This document shows positions 1 to 8,059 of a stretch of 64,000 bases of DNA, piece by piece. The notes under the pieces are model-generated. The model was not told the origin of the DNA. It made no database searches and was given only the letters and a program-made list of their open reading frames with translations. The stretch lies in NCBI RefSeq assembly GCF_012935715.1, contig NZ_CP052860.1, positions 372,001 to 436,000 on the forward strand, in the 5' to 3' direction. Every line of letters starts with the position of its first letter. Positions within the stretch are counted from its first letter, which is position 1. This DNA comes from Pseudomonas sp. ADAK13 (GTDB taxonomy: Bacteria > Pseudomonadota > Gammaproteobacteria > Pseudomonadales > Pseudomonadaceae). Position numbers and translations under genes: made by a program.

Positions 1-266
1 AGGGCGCGCCATTGGTCCTTGGAGGTGATATCGACGGGTTGTGCGTAGATCTCGGCGCCGCGTTCGCGCCAATGGGCGGCGACTTGCTCGACCTTCTCGC
101 CCTGGATATCACCGATCACCAGCCGCGCCTGCTGGGCCTGGAAGCAAGCCACGATGGCCTCGCCAATGCCCTGGGCAGCGCCGGTGATGACCACGACTTT
201 GTGCTTCAGTCGCTCGCCGTAAGTCGGCTCGGGCACCGGAGGTAACGACAACGGTTGTGCCTGCAT
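1..266 (-). CDS. Short-chain dehydrogenase/reductase (SDR), N-terminal part only
   Basis: The reverse strand from 266 encodes 88 residues before the window edge cuts the gene. After about 20 residues comes the Rossmann glycine motif TGAAQGIG, the NAD(P)-binding signature of classical SDR oxidoreductases, followed by the acidic turn GDIQ typical of the second strand. The Asp there suggests NAD rather than NADP preference. The ATG at 266 follows AGGTGAAGCG, a usable ribosome site. The catalytic Ser-Tyr-Lys lies outside the window, so the substrate cannot be assigned; SDRs of this kind in Pseudomonas often oxidise sugars or polyols. It has its own promoter and is separated from the next gene by a terminator. 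Confidence 0.85.
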   Translation of the reverse strand, partial: MQAQPLSLPPVPEPTYGERLKHKVVVITGAAQGIGEAIVACFQAQQARLVIGDIQGEKVEQVAAHWRERGAEIYAQPVDITSKDQWRA

Positions 267-310
267 CGCTTCACCTGTTTTGTTTTTGGTAGTGAGTGCT
301 GATGCCCAAG

Positions 311-340
311 ACTATAAACCCAGAAACCGGAACATCTCAA
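311..340 (-). promoter_or_regulatory. Putative sigma-70 promoter of the SDR gene
   Basis: On the minus strand TTGAGA (340-335) and TATAGT (316-311) are separated by 18 bases, about 45 bases upstream of the ATG at 266. The stretch is AT-rich compared with its surroundings. This is assigned from consensus match only. Confidence 0.45.
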
Positions 341-377
341 TATATAAATTATCATCCCACATAGTGAACAAAATCAT

Positions 378-402
378 AAAAAAACCGGCTGTGATCGCCG
401 GT
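378..402 (-). terminator. Rho-independent terminator after the GNAT gene
   Basis: Inverted arms ACCGGC (384-389) and GCCGGT (397-402) enclose a 7-base loop. Read on the minus strand the stem is followed by seven T residues (384-378). It lies just beyond the stop codon at 416 and isolates this gene from the SDR gene. Confidence 0.7.
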
Positions 403-415
403 CCTTTATACGCGT

Positions 416-895
416 TTAACCCTGGGCAAAATCCCGCAGTGCGTCGCCTTCCATGCGGTAGCGCACCCATTCTTCCTGGGGCTGGGCGCCGATGGATTTG
501 TAGAACGCGATGGCCGGTTCGTTCCAGTCCAGCACGCTCCACTCGAAACGCCCGCAACCGTTGTCACAGGCGATTTTCGCCAGGTGGCGCAGCAGTTTCT
601 TGCCCGCCCCGCCGCCGCGCTGCTCCGGGTTGATGTACAGGTCTTCGAGGTACAGGCAGTTGCTGCCGAGCCAGGTGGAATAGCTGAAGAAGAACACCGC
701 AAAACCGATCGGCAACCCGTCCCGCAGGCAGATCAGGCCGTGGGCCGTGGCGCCTTCGCTGAACAGGCTGCGCTCGATGTCCACCACGCTGGCGATCACC
801 TCGTGGCGAGCTTTTTCGTAGTCGGCAAGCTCGGTGATGAAGGCCAGGATTTGCGCAGCATCGCTGGGCACGGCGGGGCGAATCTCGATGGTCAT
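416..895 (-). CDS. GNAT family N-acetyltransferase
   Basis: This 159-residue protein is a single GNAT domain, which transfers an acetyl group from acetyl-CoA to an amine. The acetyl-CoA pyrophosphate loop is visible as EQRGGGAGKKLL near residues 91-102. It is preceded by the strand CLYLEDLYI and followed by the C-terminal pattern WNEPAIAFYKSIGA, where the Tyr is the usual general acid. The overall pattern (EDLYI, then WNEPAI and FY) resembles the spermidine/diamine acetyltransferase (SAT1) subgroup, but the substrate is inference. It is a monocistronic gene with its own terminator. Confidence 0.85.
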   Translation of the reverse strand: MTIEIRPAVPSDAAQILAFITELADYEKARHEVIASVVDIERSLFSEGATAHGLICLRDGLPIGFAVFFFSYSTWLGSNCLYLEDLYINPEQRGGGAGKKLLRHLAKIACDNGCGRFEWSVLDWNEPAIAFYKSIGAQPQEEWVRYRMEGDALRDFAQG

Positions 896-1007
896 GGACT
901 GGCCTTGTCAGGAAAAGAAAGCACACATACTAAGGCGGTTTAATGACCGATTGCAGTGCAATTTCATTCGCGGCTAACCTGCAGGCTATCGACCGTTGAG
1001 AATCCCC

Positions 1008-1652
1008 ATGCCCTTCACGCCACTGACCGACCTTGCCGCGACTTTATTGCCCTGTGCCCTTGAGCCTTCGGAAGATGGCGCCCACGACCTGTCCCACTTG
1101 CAACGCGTGTGGCACAACGTGCGGTCGATCCAGGCCGAGGAAGGCGGCGAACTTGAAGTGCTGCTGGCGGCGGTGCTGCTGCATGACTGCGTGGCGGTGG
1201 AGAAGAATTCGCCGTTGCGGTCCAAGGCATCGAAACTGGCGGCGGACAAGGCCGGGGAGATTTTGCAGGGATTGAAGTGGCAGCCCGGGACGATTGCAGC
1301 GGTGACCCACGCCATCGAGACTCACAGCTTTTCGGCGGGCCTGACGCCGCTGACCCTTGAGGCGAAGATTGTGCAGGACGCCGACCGTCTGGATTCCCTC
1401 GGCATGATCGGCGTGGCCCGCACGTTTTATATCGCCGGGCGCATGGGCAGCGGGCTGTATGACCCGGCAGACCCAACGGCAAGGCACCGCGAGTACGACG
1501 ACAAGCGCTTTTGCCTCGACCATTTCCAGACCAAGCTTCTGCACCTGGCGGACGGGTTTCAGACCCCGACCGGGCAACACCTGGCGCGGGTTCGGCATGA
1601 GCGTCTGAAGGGATTCATGGACCTGTTTATCGAGGAAATCGGCACACCCTGA
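1008..1652 (+). CDS. HD domain metal-dependent hydrolase
   Basis: The 214-residue protein carries the HD phosphohydrolase metal ligands: His-Asp at residues 26-27 (HDLSH), a second His-Asp at 59-60 (LLHDC), and a later DADRLDSLG motif with the final Asp. These features match the YedJ-like HD family, which cleaves phosphate esters or nucleotides with a divalent metal. The physiological substrate is unknown. The ATG at 1008 is chosen over a TTG at 996 because the protein then begins with the conserved helix; the ribosome site is weak in either case. It reads away from the GNAT gene and is followed after about 110 bases by the MFS gene. Confidence 0.8.
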   Translation: MPFTPLTDLAATLLPCALEPSEDGAHDLSHLQRVWHNVRSIQAEEGGELEVLLAAVLLHDCVAVEKNSPLRSKASKLAADKAGEILQGLKWQPGTIAAVTHAIETHSFSAGLTPLTLEAKIVQDADRLDSLGMIGVARTFYIAGRMGSGLYDPADPTARHREYDDKRFCLDHFQTKLLHLADGFQTPTGQHLARVRHERLKGFMDLFIEEIGTP

Positions 1653-1765
1653 AAGCGCCGTTACTCCGCTGCGGGCTAATGCAAAAACCGCTAACCACAG
1701 AACAAACCCGCAAGCCGTGCATGGTAAAAAGTTGGGCATAAATCCAACAAACTCCAGGCACCTTC

Positions 1766-2959
1766 ATGCACTCCTCACCTGCGGTCGGCGGAAAACTGTT
1801 CGGCCTTTTCTGCCTCGCCAGCTACTTGCTTTCCCTGTCCTACGGCTCGACGTTTTTGCTGTCGCTGCTGATCCATTCCCGCGGCGGCAACGAACACGAC
1901 GCCGGCAGCGTGATCTCCATGGCAATGCTCAGCACCTTTGTGGCGGTGTTGGTTTCCGGGCATCTGGCTGACCTGTTGGGGGCGGCCAGGTCGATCGCCC
2001 TGCTCGGTGTGCTGCTGGTGGTGGCGTGCCTGGGCTTTGCGCTGGCGCCGGGGTTTGGCGAAGGGCTGATGTTTTTTGGCTTGTCGCTGGGGTTGGGCTG
2101 GGGCGTGTTCTACACACTCGGGCCGATCATCGTGGCGATGCTGGTGGAGCCGGCGCAGCGTGCCAAATATTTCGCCCTGCTCTCGGGCAGCATGATGACC
2201 GGGATCGGCTCCGGGCCGCTGCTGGGTCGGGCGGCCAGTGCCCTGGATTTTTCCCTGACGGCAGCGTTCCACATCGCAGCACTGGCGAGCCTGGTCGGTG
2301 TGGTGATTTTCTGGCGGCTGGGTGCCGCACTCAGTCAGCACACCGCGCCGGTGTCGAAGATTTCCTGGTCGGCCACGCGCAAGGTGCTGTCGTCGAGGGC
2401 GGTGTTCGCGATCATCATGGTGGGCCTCGGCGGGTGCGTGTTTGGCGGGCTGTCGAGTTTCCAGACGAGCTACGCGGCGGTGCACGGGCTGGACTATTCG
2501 CTGTTCTTTCTGGGCTTTATGAGCGCGGCGATTACCAGCCGCCTGTTGATCGCCAGCTTCGTGGTCAAGCGTGATCCGTATTGGGCGGCCTGTGTGTTGT
2601 CCGGGTTGATGCTGGTGTCGATTTTCCTGTTCGGGTTCAAGGTCAGTAGCAGCTTCAGCTACCTGCTGGCGGCGGTCACCCTGGGCGTGGGTTATGGCCT
2701 GACGTATTCGGTGATCAATGGCCTGGCCGCCAACGAGGCACCGGCGGGCACCACGTCCCAGGCGTTGCTGCTGTTCAGCCTGGCGTACTTTATCGGGGTG
2801 TTCGGCTTCCCGCTGCTGGCGGGCAAGGTCATCGTCGAGTACGGCATGCCGACCCTGTTGATGAGCGTGCTGGCCGTGGCGTTGCTCAACTGGCTGATCA
2901 CGGTGGCGCGATTGATCTGGCGGCGAATCGCGTCACACAAAATCTTACAAGCGACGTAA
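1766..2959 (+). CDS. MFS transporter
   Basis: The 397-residue protein has about 12 hydrophobic segments in two halves. A short cytoplasmic loop GHLADLLGAARSIA after the second helix matches the MFS motif A (GxLaDrxGrr) in slightly degenerate form. A basic loop near the middle separates the halves. Only the superfamily can be read; the substrate could be a sugar, drug or metabolite. It stands alone between the HD hydrolase and a small secreted-protein gene. Confidence 0.8.
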   Translation: MHSSPAVGGKLFGLFCLASYLLSLSYGSTFLLSLLIHSRGGNEHDAGSVISMAMLSTFVAVLVSGHLADLLGAARSIALLGVLLVVACLGFALAPGFGEGLMFFGLSLGLGWGVFYTLGPIIVAMLVEPAQRAKYFALLSGSMMTGIGSGPLLGRAASALDFSLTAAFHIAALASLVGVVIFWRLGAALSQHTAPVSKISWSATRKVLSSRAVFAIIMVGLGGCVFGGLSSFQTSYAAVHGLDYSLFFLGFMSAAITSRLLIASFVVKRDPYWAACVLSGLMLVSIFLFGFKVSSSFSYLLAAVTLGVGYGLTYSVINGLAANEAPAGTTSQALLLFSLAYFIGVFGFPLLAGKVIVEYGMPTLLMSVLAVALLNWLITVARLIWRRIASHKILQAT

Positions 2960-3044
2960 CACCGTTCGTCGGTATCGAGGCACGAATCGCAAACAGGGGC
3001 GGACCAATATCAGGTAAGGACATTAATCATATGGAGACACCATC

Positions 3045-3392
3045 ATGACGACTTCCAAATTTGCCGCCCTCGCCCTCACCGGTTTGCTGTCTGCCGTTTC
3101 GCTGAGCAGCTTTGCCGCCACCACAGGCTCCAGCACCGGCCCCACCGACCCTGTCGGCAGCCCGCCCAACCCGGCGACCCAGGAGTCGAAAGACTCGATG
3201 GGCACCGGCATGGACACCAACGGCGGCGCCATCATCGACAACAGCAAAGACCCGCGCACCCAGGGCGACGATACCAACCGCAACAGCGGTGCGGTGCCAA
3301 ACGGCAAAATGGGCCCGGGTGCCACTTCGCCCTCGATCAACAAGGGTGACGACTCCAACATCCCCGGCGCGCCAAAACAGCCAGCGCCTTAA
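3045..3392 (+). CDS. Small secreted protein, Gly/Pro/Ser/Thr-rich, unknown function
   Basis: The 115-residue product begins with a clear Sec signal peptide (basic start, hydrophobic core ALALTGLLSAVSLSS, then a likely cut after SFAA). The mature part, about 90 residues, is low in hydrophobics and rich in Gly, Pro, Asp, Asn and Ser/Thr, with recurring DSMGTG, NGGA and DDTNRNSG blocks. It therefore looks intrinsically disordered and periplasmic or extracellular. There is no cysteine. A GGAGA ribosome site precedes the ATG. No family is recognised. A short gene follows on the same strand 48 bases downstream, so the two may be cotranscribed. Confidence 0.7.
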   Translation: MTTSKFAALALTGLLSAVSLSSFAATTGSSTGPTDPVGSPPNPATQESKDSMGTGMDTNGGAIIDNSKDPRTQGDDTNRNSGAVPNGKMGPGATSPSINKGDDSNIPGAPKQPAP

Positions 3393-3440
3393 CGCGCGGC
3401 ACAGACGAACACCCAACCATTTCCCAGTGAAGAGGTATGC

Positions 3441-3707
3441 ATGAACGTCGATCACAACCTTGAAAAAGAAGTCCTGACCCGCCTGCTCCATGCCCACCCT
3501 AGTGGGCTGGGCAAGGAAGTGCTGGACAACTACCGGGGTGAAAAAGTGGTGGCCAGCGCCCTGGCCACCTTGCAGGACCGCGGCTGGATCAAGGAAGGCC
3601 ATGTGACCTGCAACGAAGCCGGTGAACACGCGCTGAACCTGCCGATCAAGCTCACCGCGTCCGGCGTGGAAGCGGCCCGCAAGCTGGAAAGCGAAGCGGG
3701 CCAATAG
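3441..3707 (+). CDS. Small winged-helix-like protein, unknown function
   Basis: The 88-residue protein has predicted helices followed by LATLQDRGWI and LTASGVEAARKLE, a layout resembling small winged-helix or MarR-like folds. The terms of such a fold (helix, turn-helix, wing) are inferred only. There is no signal peptide and no catalytic motif. AAGAGGT lies six bases before the ATG. It ends five bases before the stop of the convergent methyltransferase gene. It may belong with the secreted-protein gene upstream. Confidence 0.65.
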   Translation: MNVDHNLEKEVLTRLLHAHPSGLGKEVLDNYRGEKVVASALATLQDRGWIKEGHVTCNEAGEHALNLPIKLTASGVEAARKLESEAGQ

Positions 3708-3712
3708 CGGTG

Positions 3713-4441
3713 TCAGCGGTGAGCGGCGACCAATAGCATCATCGGTCGTTCCAGCTCTTCGGCCAGTGCCGGGCGGGCCTTCAGGTCCGCCTCGCTCGGG
3801 CCCCACTCGTTCACATGGCTCAAGGTAAAACCCGCCTCGATCAACAGCGTCAGCAACGTGCCCAACGTGCGGTGCTGCTTGATCACGCCCTCCGCCAACC
3901 AGTTGGTGACCCGCGGCCCTTCCAGTTGATAGCTGTCCACCGGCCAGCTTTTGCGCCCTTGCTCATCAATCAGCCAGCCCGGTTGCCGGGGCGCCATGAA
4001 GATCGGGTGCTCGATGGAAAACACTAACCGCCCGCCCGGCACCAACGCCTGATGGATGCGCGCGAACAGGCCTTTCAGATCGACGATGTAATGGAAAGCC
4101 AGCGAGCTGTAGGCCAGGTCGAAGGTAGCGGCAGGAAGGTCGAGGTGTTCAAGGTCGGCGATGGCGTAGGTGATGGCCGACGAGGACGTCATCTCCTCCG
4201 CCCGCGTCAGCATCTTGTGCGAGACATCCAGCCCCAGCACCTGCTCGGCGCCCTGCTCCTGCGCCCAGCGGCTGAACCAGCCGTAGCCGCAACCCAGGTC
4301 CACCACTTTCAACCCCGACATGAGCGGCAGCATCGCCTGCAACGCGGGCCACTCCGGGGCGCCGGCGAGACCTTCCACCGAGCGGCCCATTTTGCTGTAG
4401 CCCTCGAAGAAAACGTCGGTGTCGTAGATGTTCTGGGTCAT
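3713..4441 (-). CDS. Class I SAM-dependent methyltransferase
   Basis: The 242-residue protein shows the SAM-binding glycine motif VVDLGCGYGW (residues 46-55), the acidic residue at the end of strand two (LGLDVS), and motif II/III (FDLAYSSLAFHYI, LVPGGRLVFSIEHPIF). This is the Methyltransf_11 type, usually acting on small molecules. The substrate is not evident. It lies 38 bases downstream of the PfkB kinase gene on the same strand, so it could be the last gene of the GntR/glycohydrolase/permease/kinase set, or an independent passenger. Confidence 0.85.
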   Translation of the reverse strand: MTQNIYDTDVFFEGYSKMGRSVEGLAGAPEWPALQAMLPLMSGLKVVDLGCGYGWFSRWAQEQGAEQVLGLDVSHKMLTRAEEMTSSSAITYAIADLEHLDLPAATFDLAYSSLAFHYIVDLKGLFARIHQALVPGGRLVFSIEHPIFMAPRQPGWLIDEQGRKSWPVDSYQLEGPRVTNWLAEGVIKQHRTLGTLLTLLIEAGFTLSHVNEWGPSEADLKARPALAEELERPMMLLVAAHR

Positions 4442-4479
4442 GACGCTGCTCCGTGCTGAATGGCGACCATTCTGCCGAA

Positions 4480-5400
4480 TCAGCCCGCGCTCAACAACGC
4501 ATCCACTTCTGCCGTACCCGGTGAGGTCGCCGGGCCCCAGCGCGTGACGGCGAGTGCCGCCGCCGCATTCGCGCGACGCGCGGCCACCGCCGGCGCCAGG
4601 CCATTCGCCAGGCCTGCGACAAACACCCCGGCGTGGGCGTCGCCCGCGCCGTTGCTGTCCACCGCCTTGACCTTGAACCCCGGCACATGCTCGGCCTGAC
4701 CGTTACGGCTGACCCAGCAGCCATTCGGCCCGTCGCGTACCACCAGCAAGGTGTTGGCGGGCAGGTGCTCGTTGAGCTTGAGCAATGCGCCTGCAAGATC
4801 GCTGGCGCCGGTGAATGCCAGGGCTTCCGGGCCGTTGCTGGTCCAGATGTCGATGCGCGGCAACAAAGCGACCATCAAAGCCGAGTCCGGCGCCTTGACC
4901 AGCGGGCCCGGGTCGAACACCACCGTGATCTGGCGCGGCAATGCCAATAGCCAATCGAGCAACGCCTGGGCCTTGCCCTCCAGCAGCAAGCTGTAGCCGC
5001 TGACGTACACATAGTCGTCGGCGTGGGGCACGGCATTCGCCAGGTCTTGCGCCAGCAAGTCACCTTCGGCGCCGATATGGGAAATGAAGGTGCGCTCGGT
5101 GGTGGCTTCGGTCAGGGACACACACAGGCCGGTGTCCTTGTCGTCGCTGGCGGCCAGGGCCATTTCAATGCCCTCGGCCTGCATCGCCGCGCGCGCCAGG
5201 TCGCCGAAGCGACCGGTGCCATGGCGGCCCAGATAGACCACCGGCAAGCCGTTGCGCCGAGCGGCGGCCATCACGTTGAAGCCGCCGCCGGCTTCGAAGC
5301 TGGCGGAATTGGCCAATACATCGCCGCCAGTGGCAGGCAACGTGTCGAGGGACATGACCAGGTCAACGATGACCTGGCCGCTGTGCAGCAATCTAGACAT
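4480..5400 (-). CDS. PfkB (ribokinase) family carbohydrate kinase
   Basis: The 306-residue protein has both PfkB signatures. The N-terminal glycine pair lies in the segment EAGGGFNVMAAARRNG (residues 36-51). The C-terminal anion hole is DSNGAGDAHAG, with the catalytic base Asp254. Members phosphorylate sugars or nucleosides with ATP. The start overlaps the end of the permease gene by eight bases, showing translational coupling. Clustering with an ADP-ribosylglycohydrolase-family protein and a GntR regulator parallels E. coli YegV. A role in phosphorylating a sugar or nucleoside released or imported by the neighbours is inferred. Confidence 0.88.
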   Translation of the reverse strand: MSRLLHSGQVIVDLVMSLDTLPATGGDVLANSASFEAGGGFNVMAAARRNGLPVVYLGRHGTGRFGDLARAAMQAEGIEMALAASDDKDTGLCVSLTEATTERTFISHIGAEGDLLAQDLANAVPHADDYVYVSGYSLLLEGKAQALLDWLLALPRQITVVFDPGPLVKAPDSALMVALLPRIDIWTSNGPEALAFTGASDLAGALLKLNEHLPANTLLVVRDGPNGCWVSRNGQAEHVPGFKVKAVDSNGAGDAHAGVFVAGLANGLAPAVAARRANAAAALAVTRWGPATSPGTAEVDALLSAG

Positions 5401-6859
5401 TAGCGCTCTCTACCAAAGCCGGGCGACGATCAGCCGCGCCACCCAGTACCGCATAAATCCCGCCGGCCACCAGGAAGGTGACGATCCAGCCCAGGCCGTT
5501 GTGGCCCAGCCAGGAATCGGACAGCGGCCCGGCGAACCAGATGTTCTCGGCCGTGGTGCCGATGGTGGTGAAGCTGAAGCCCAGCACAATCGCAATCGCC
5601 CAGGCGCCAAATGCGCGCCACTCAACCCCGCCGCGGTACCAGTAGGCACTGCTTGGCGTCACGTCGAGCAGGTCTTTGGGGCTGTAGTAGTGGCGATGAA
5701 TCAGGTCGACCACAAAGATCCCGACCCAGGCGGTGATCGGTACGGCCAGCAACGAGATGAACGTGATGAACGGGCCGTAGAAGCTGTCGGCGATCAGCAT
5801 GAAGTAGATCGAGCCGGCGAAGATCGCGACGATGTCGACGATCACCGCGTGCACACGCTTGACCTTCAAACCGAGGGTCAAGGTGGTGAGACCGGCCGAG
5901 TACACCGACAGGTTATTCGACAACAGCAGCCCGCCAAACGCGGTGATCAGGTACGGCACCGCCATCCAGGTCGGCAGCATGTCGCGGATCGCGATGATCG
6001 GGTCGGTGGCCGACGCCAGGTCGTTGTTGCCCACCGACAGCAGGCCGCCGAGGGTGATCAACAGCACCAGCGGAATCCCCGCACCAAAGGCGGCCGACGC
6101 CACCAGGCGCACGGCCTTGACGCTGCGATGCTGGTAGCGCGACATATCGGCACCGGCGTTGGCCCAGCCGATACCGGTACCGGCCGCCATGGTGCCGATG
6201 CCGATGATCATCGCGCTCATCGGTGCAGGCGTGGCGTTGAACACCGCACTCCAGTCGATGGTGGCGCAAAGGAAACCGCCCACCAGGATATTCAGTGCGC
6301 CGAACACGTAGGTGGCCCACTTCTGGATCACCAGCAAGGTGGCATGGCCCAGGCCGGAGACGGCCAGGGTCAGCAGCACGAAGAGGCCGATGAACAGCAG
6401 GGTCAGTACCGGTGCACTTTTGGCCGCAACCGGCGAGTTGAACAGGATCGAGCACAACGACAGCAGCACGAATGCGGCGGTGGTGGTGTTCACGGTTTCC
6501 CAGCCCAGGCGTGACATCAGCGACACCAGCGTAGGGCCGATATTGCCGCGCACGCCGAAGATCGCCCGGGACAGGGTCAGGCTCGGCGCACGGCCACGAC
6601 GGCCGGCGATGGAGATGATGCCCACCACCGCAAACGAGCCGGCGGCGCCGAGGATCGCGACGATGATCGCCTGCCAGATCGCCAGGCCGCGAAACGCCAC
6701 GAGGGTCGCGCCCAAGGGCAAACCGAGAATGCTGATGTTGGCCGCAAACCAGACCCAGAACAGTTGCAGCGGATGGCCGTTGCACTCGCCTTCCGGGACC
6801 GGCTCGATGCCGCGTGTTTCCAATTGCCCGGCGCTTTGGCCGGAAGAGGACGTACTCAT
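5393..6859 (-). CDS. NCS1 family nucleobase/nucleoside permease (CodB-like)
   Basis: The 488-residue membrane protein has about 12 hydrophobic helices. Near the N terminus the sequence FWVWFAANISILGLPLG is the conserved first helix of NCS1 transporters (cytosine, allantoin, uracil, hydantoin). The motif SLTLSRAIFGVRGN corresponds to the family segment after helix two (S..aRa.FG..G). It would import a nitrogen heterocycle or nucleoside with Na+ or H+. It is translationally coupled to the PfkB kinase gene and separated from the glycohydrolase gene by 198 bases containing a REP pair. The exact substrate is not readable. Confidence 0.87.
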   Translation of the reverse strand: MSTSSSGQSAGQLETRGIEPVPEGECNGHPLQLFWVWFAANISILGLPLGATLVAFRGLAIWQAIIVAILGAAGSFAVVGIISIAGRRGRAPSLTLSRAIFGVRGNIGPTLVSLMSRLGWETVNTTTAAFVLLSLCSILFNSPVAAKSAPVLTLLFIGLFVLLTLAVSGLGHATLLVIQKWATYVFGALNILVGGFLCATIDWSAVFNATPAPMSAMIIGIGTMAAGTGIGWANAGADMSRYQHRSVKAVRLVASAAFGAGIPLVLLITLGGLLSVGNNDLASATDPIIAIRDMLPTWMAVPYLITAFGGLLLSNNLSVYSAGLTTLTLGLKVKRVHAVIVDIVAIFAGSIYFMLIADSFYGPFITFISLLAVPITAWVGIFVVDLIHRHYYSPKDLLDVTPSSAYWYRGGVEWRAFGAWAIAIVLGFSFTTIGTTAENIWFAGPLSDSWLGHNGLGWIVTFLVAGGIYAVLGGAADRRPALVESANV

Positions 6860-6948
6860 GGTGGGGTGCTCCTGATGCCTGTTTTTTTGTGGTTGTGGCA
6901 GGTTGGCAAGTTGAATCTGTGTTCCGGTCTTCCTGACTCGACTGGATC

Positions 6949-7041
6949 AATGTGGGAGCTGGCTTGCCTGCGATAGCGTGGTGTCAGTCGATGATTCATC
7001 AACTGATCGACCGCTATCGCAGGCAAGCCAGCTGCCACATT
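6949..7041. repeat. REPIN (inverted pair of REP elements)
   Basis: Two 30-base arms, 6949-6978 and 7012-7041, are nearly perfect reverse complements. They contain the core GGGAGCTGGCTTGCCTGCGA, with a 33-base spacer between them. The same core recurs elsewhere in the window. It lies inside the run of minus-strand genes between the NCS1 permease and the glycohydrolase and may form a strong hairpin in their mRNA. Confidence 0.88.
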
Positions 7042-7057
7042 TTTCGATCTGCGGTGC

Positions 7058-8059
7058 TCAGCGCAGCTCGAGCAGGCCTTGGACCAAGGGTTGCAGGTCC
7101 AGGCCATTCACCTGTTTGACCTGCTCGATCATCGCCTCAGGCCAGCACTGCATCCCCAGGCACGCGCCGAGCATCGCGCCGAGAATCGCAGCGATGGTGT
7201 CGGTGTCGCCACCCAGGCTGGCGGCCATGCACAGGGCCTCGAAGGCGTTCACTTCACCCACCGCGACTTGCTGCGCGAGGGCAAACGACACCACCACCGA
7301 TTCCTGGGACGCGACGGAGGTGCCGATCAATTCGTAGAGCAAATCGGTAAACAGGGCCGTGTCGCCGCTGTCGACGCTCAAGGTGCGGGCCCAACTGATG
7401 CGGGTGGCGATGCGCCCGCCGGCAATCCAGTGGCCGTGGTTTTCCGCTTGCTGGGCGATCTGGGTGCCAATGTTCAGCGCTTCGCCCAGATCGACACCGT
7501 TGATCCCGGCAGACACCACCGCCGCCACCGCTGCGGCGCTGGAAATGCCCAGGTTGGTGTTGTGGGTGACCTGGCACGCCTGGATCACCGCCTGGATGAA
7601 CTGCGCCGGGTCGTTGACGTCGGCCGCGATGCCCACCGGGGTGATGCGCATCGCGGCGCCGTTGGTGGTGCCGTAGCGCCCGGACTCTTCCGGCGTGTGG
7701 CCAGCCAGGATCATGTCGATCGCGCGTTTAGTCGAGGGGCCCAGCAAATCCTGGGAACCCTTGGCGCGCATCACCGCTTCCCAGTCGATCAGGCGCTGAG
7801 CGAGTTCGGTGGGTTCAATCTTTCCCTGCCCGTCGACCAGCAACTGGCCGACGAGGATCGCCTGTTCGGTGTCATCGGTGATCGAGCCCTTGGGCATGTT
7901 CGGCGCGATCGGCTGATCGGCGTCGGCATCTTCCAGGGCGGTGATCGCGCCGAAACGCGCCTTGACCTGCTCGCGGCTCAGGGACTGGGTGGGCATGCCC
8001 AATGCATCGCCCAGGGCCAGGCCGTAGAAGGCGCCGAGGGCACGGGTAGTGGCGGTCAT
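7058..8059 (-). CDS. ADP-ribosylglycohydrolase (DraG/YegU) family protein
   Basis: The 333-residue protein has the three metal-ligand blocks of the family: GDALG (residues 17-21), TDDTEQ (61-66), and GGDTDTIAAILGAMLGA near the C terminus. All the acidic ligands for a binuclear Mg site are intact, so it should be an active N-glycoside hydrolase. Family members remove ADP-ribose from proteins or cleave related N- and O-ribosides. Next to a nucleobase permease and a sugar kinase, a small-molecule riboside is a more likely substrate than a modified protein, by analogy with the YegU context. The ATG overlaps the stop of the GntR gene by four bases (ATGA), which fixes the start. Confidence 0.88.
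   Translation of the reverse strand: MTATTRALGAFYGLALGDALGMPTQSLSREQVKARFGAITALEDADADQPIAPNMPKGSITDDTEQAILVGQLLVDGQGKIEPTELAQRLIDWEAVMRAKGSQDLLGPSTKRAIDMILAGHTPEESGRYGTTNGAAMRITPVGIAADVNDPAQFIQAVIQACQVTHNTNLGISSAAAVAAVVSAGINGVDLGEALNIGTQIAQQAENHGHWIAGGRIATRISWARTLSVDSGDTALFTDLLYELIGTSVASQESVVVSFALAQQVAVGEVNAFEALCMAASLGGDTDTIAAILGAMLGACLGMQCWPEAMIEQVKQVNGLDLQPLVQGLLELR

Noticed and set aside
5252..6514. Plus-strand open frame of 420 codons opposite the NCS1 permease gene
   Set aside because: It is antisense to a clear membrane transporter gene, has no ribosome site and an amino-acid composition typical of a GC-rich shadow frame (His, Gln, Arg, Asp rich).
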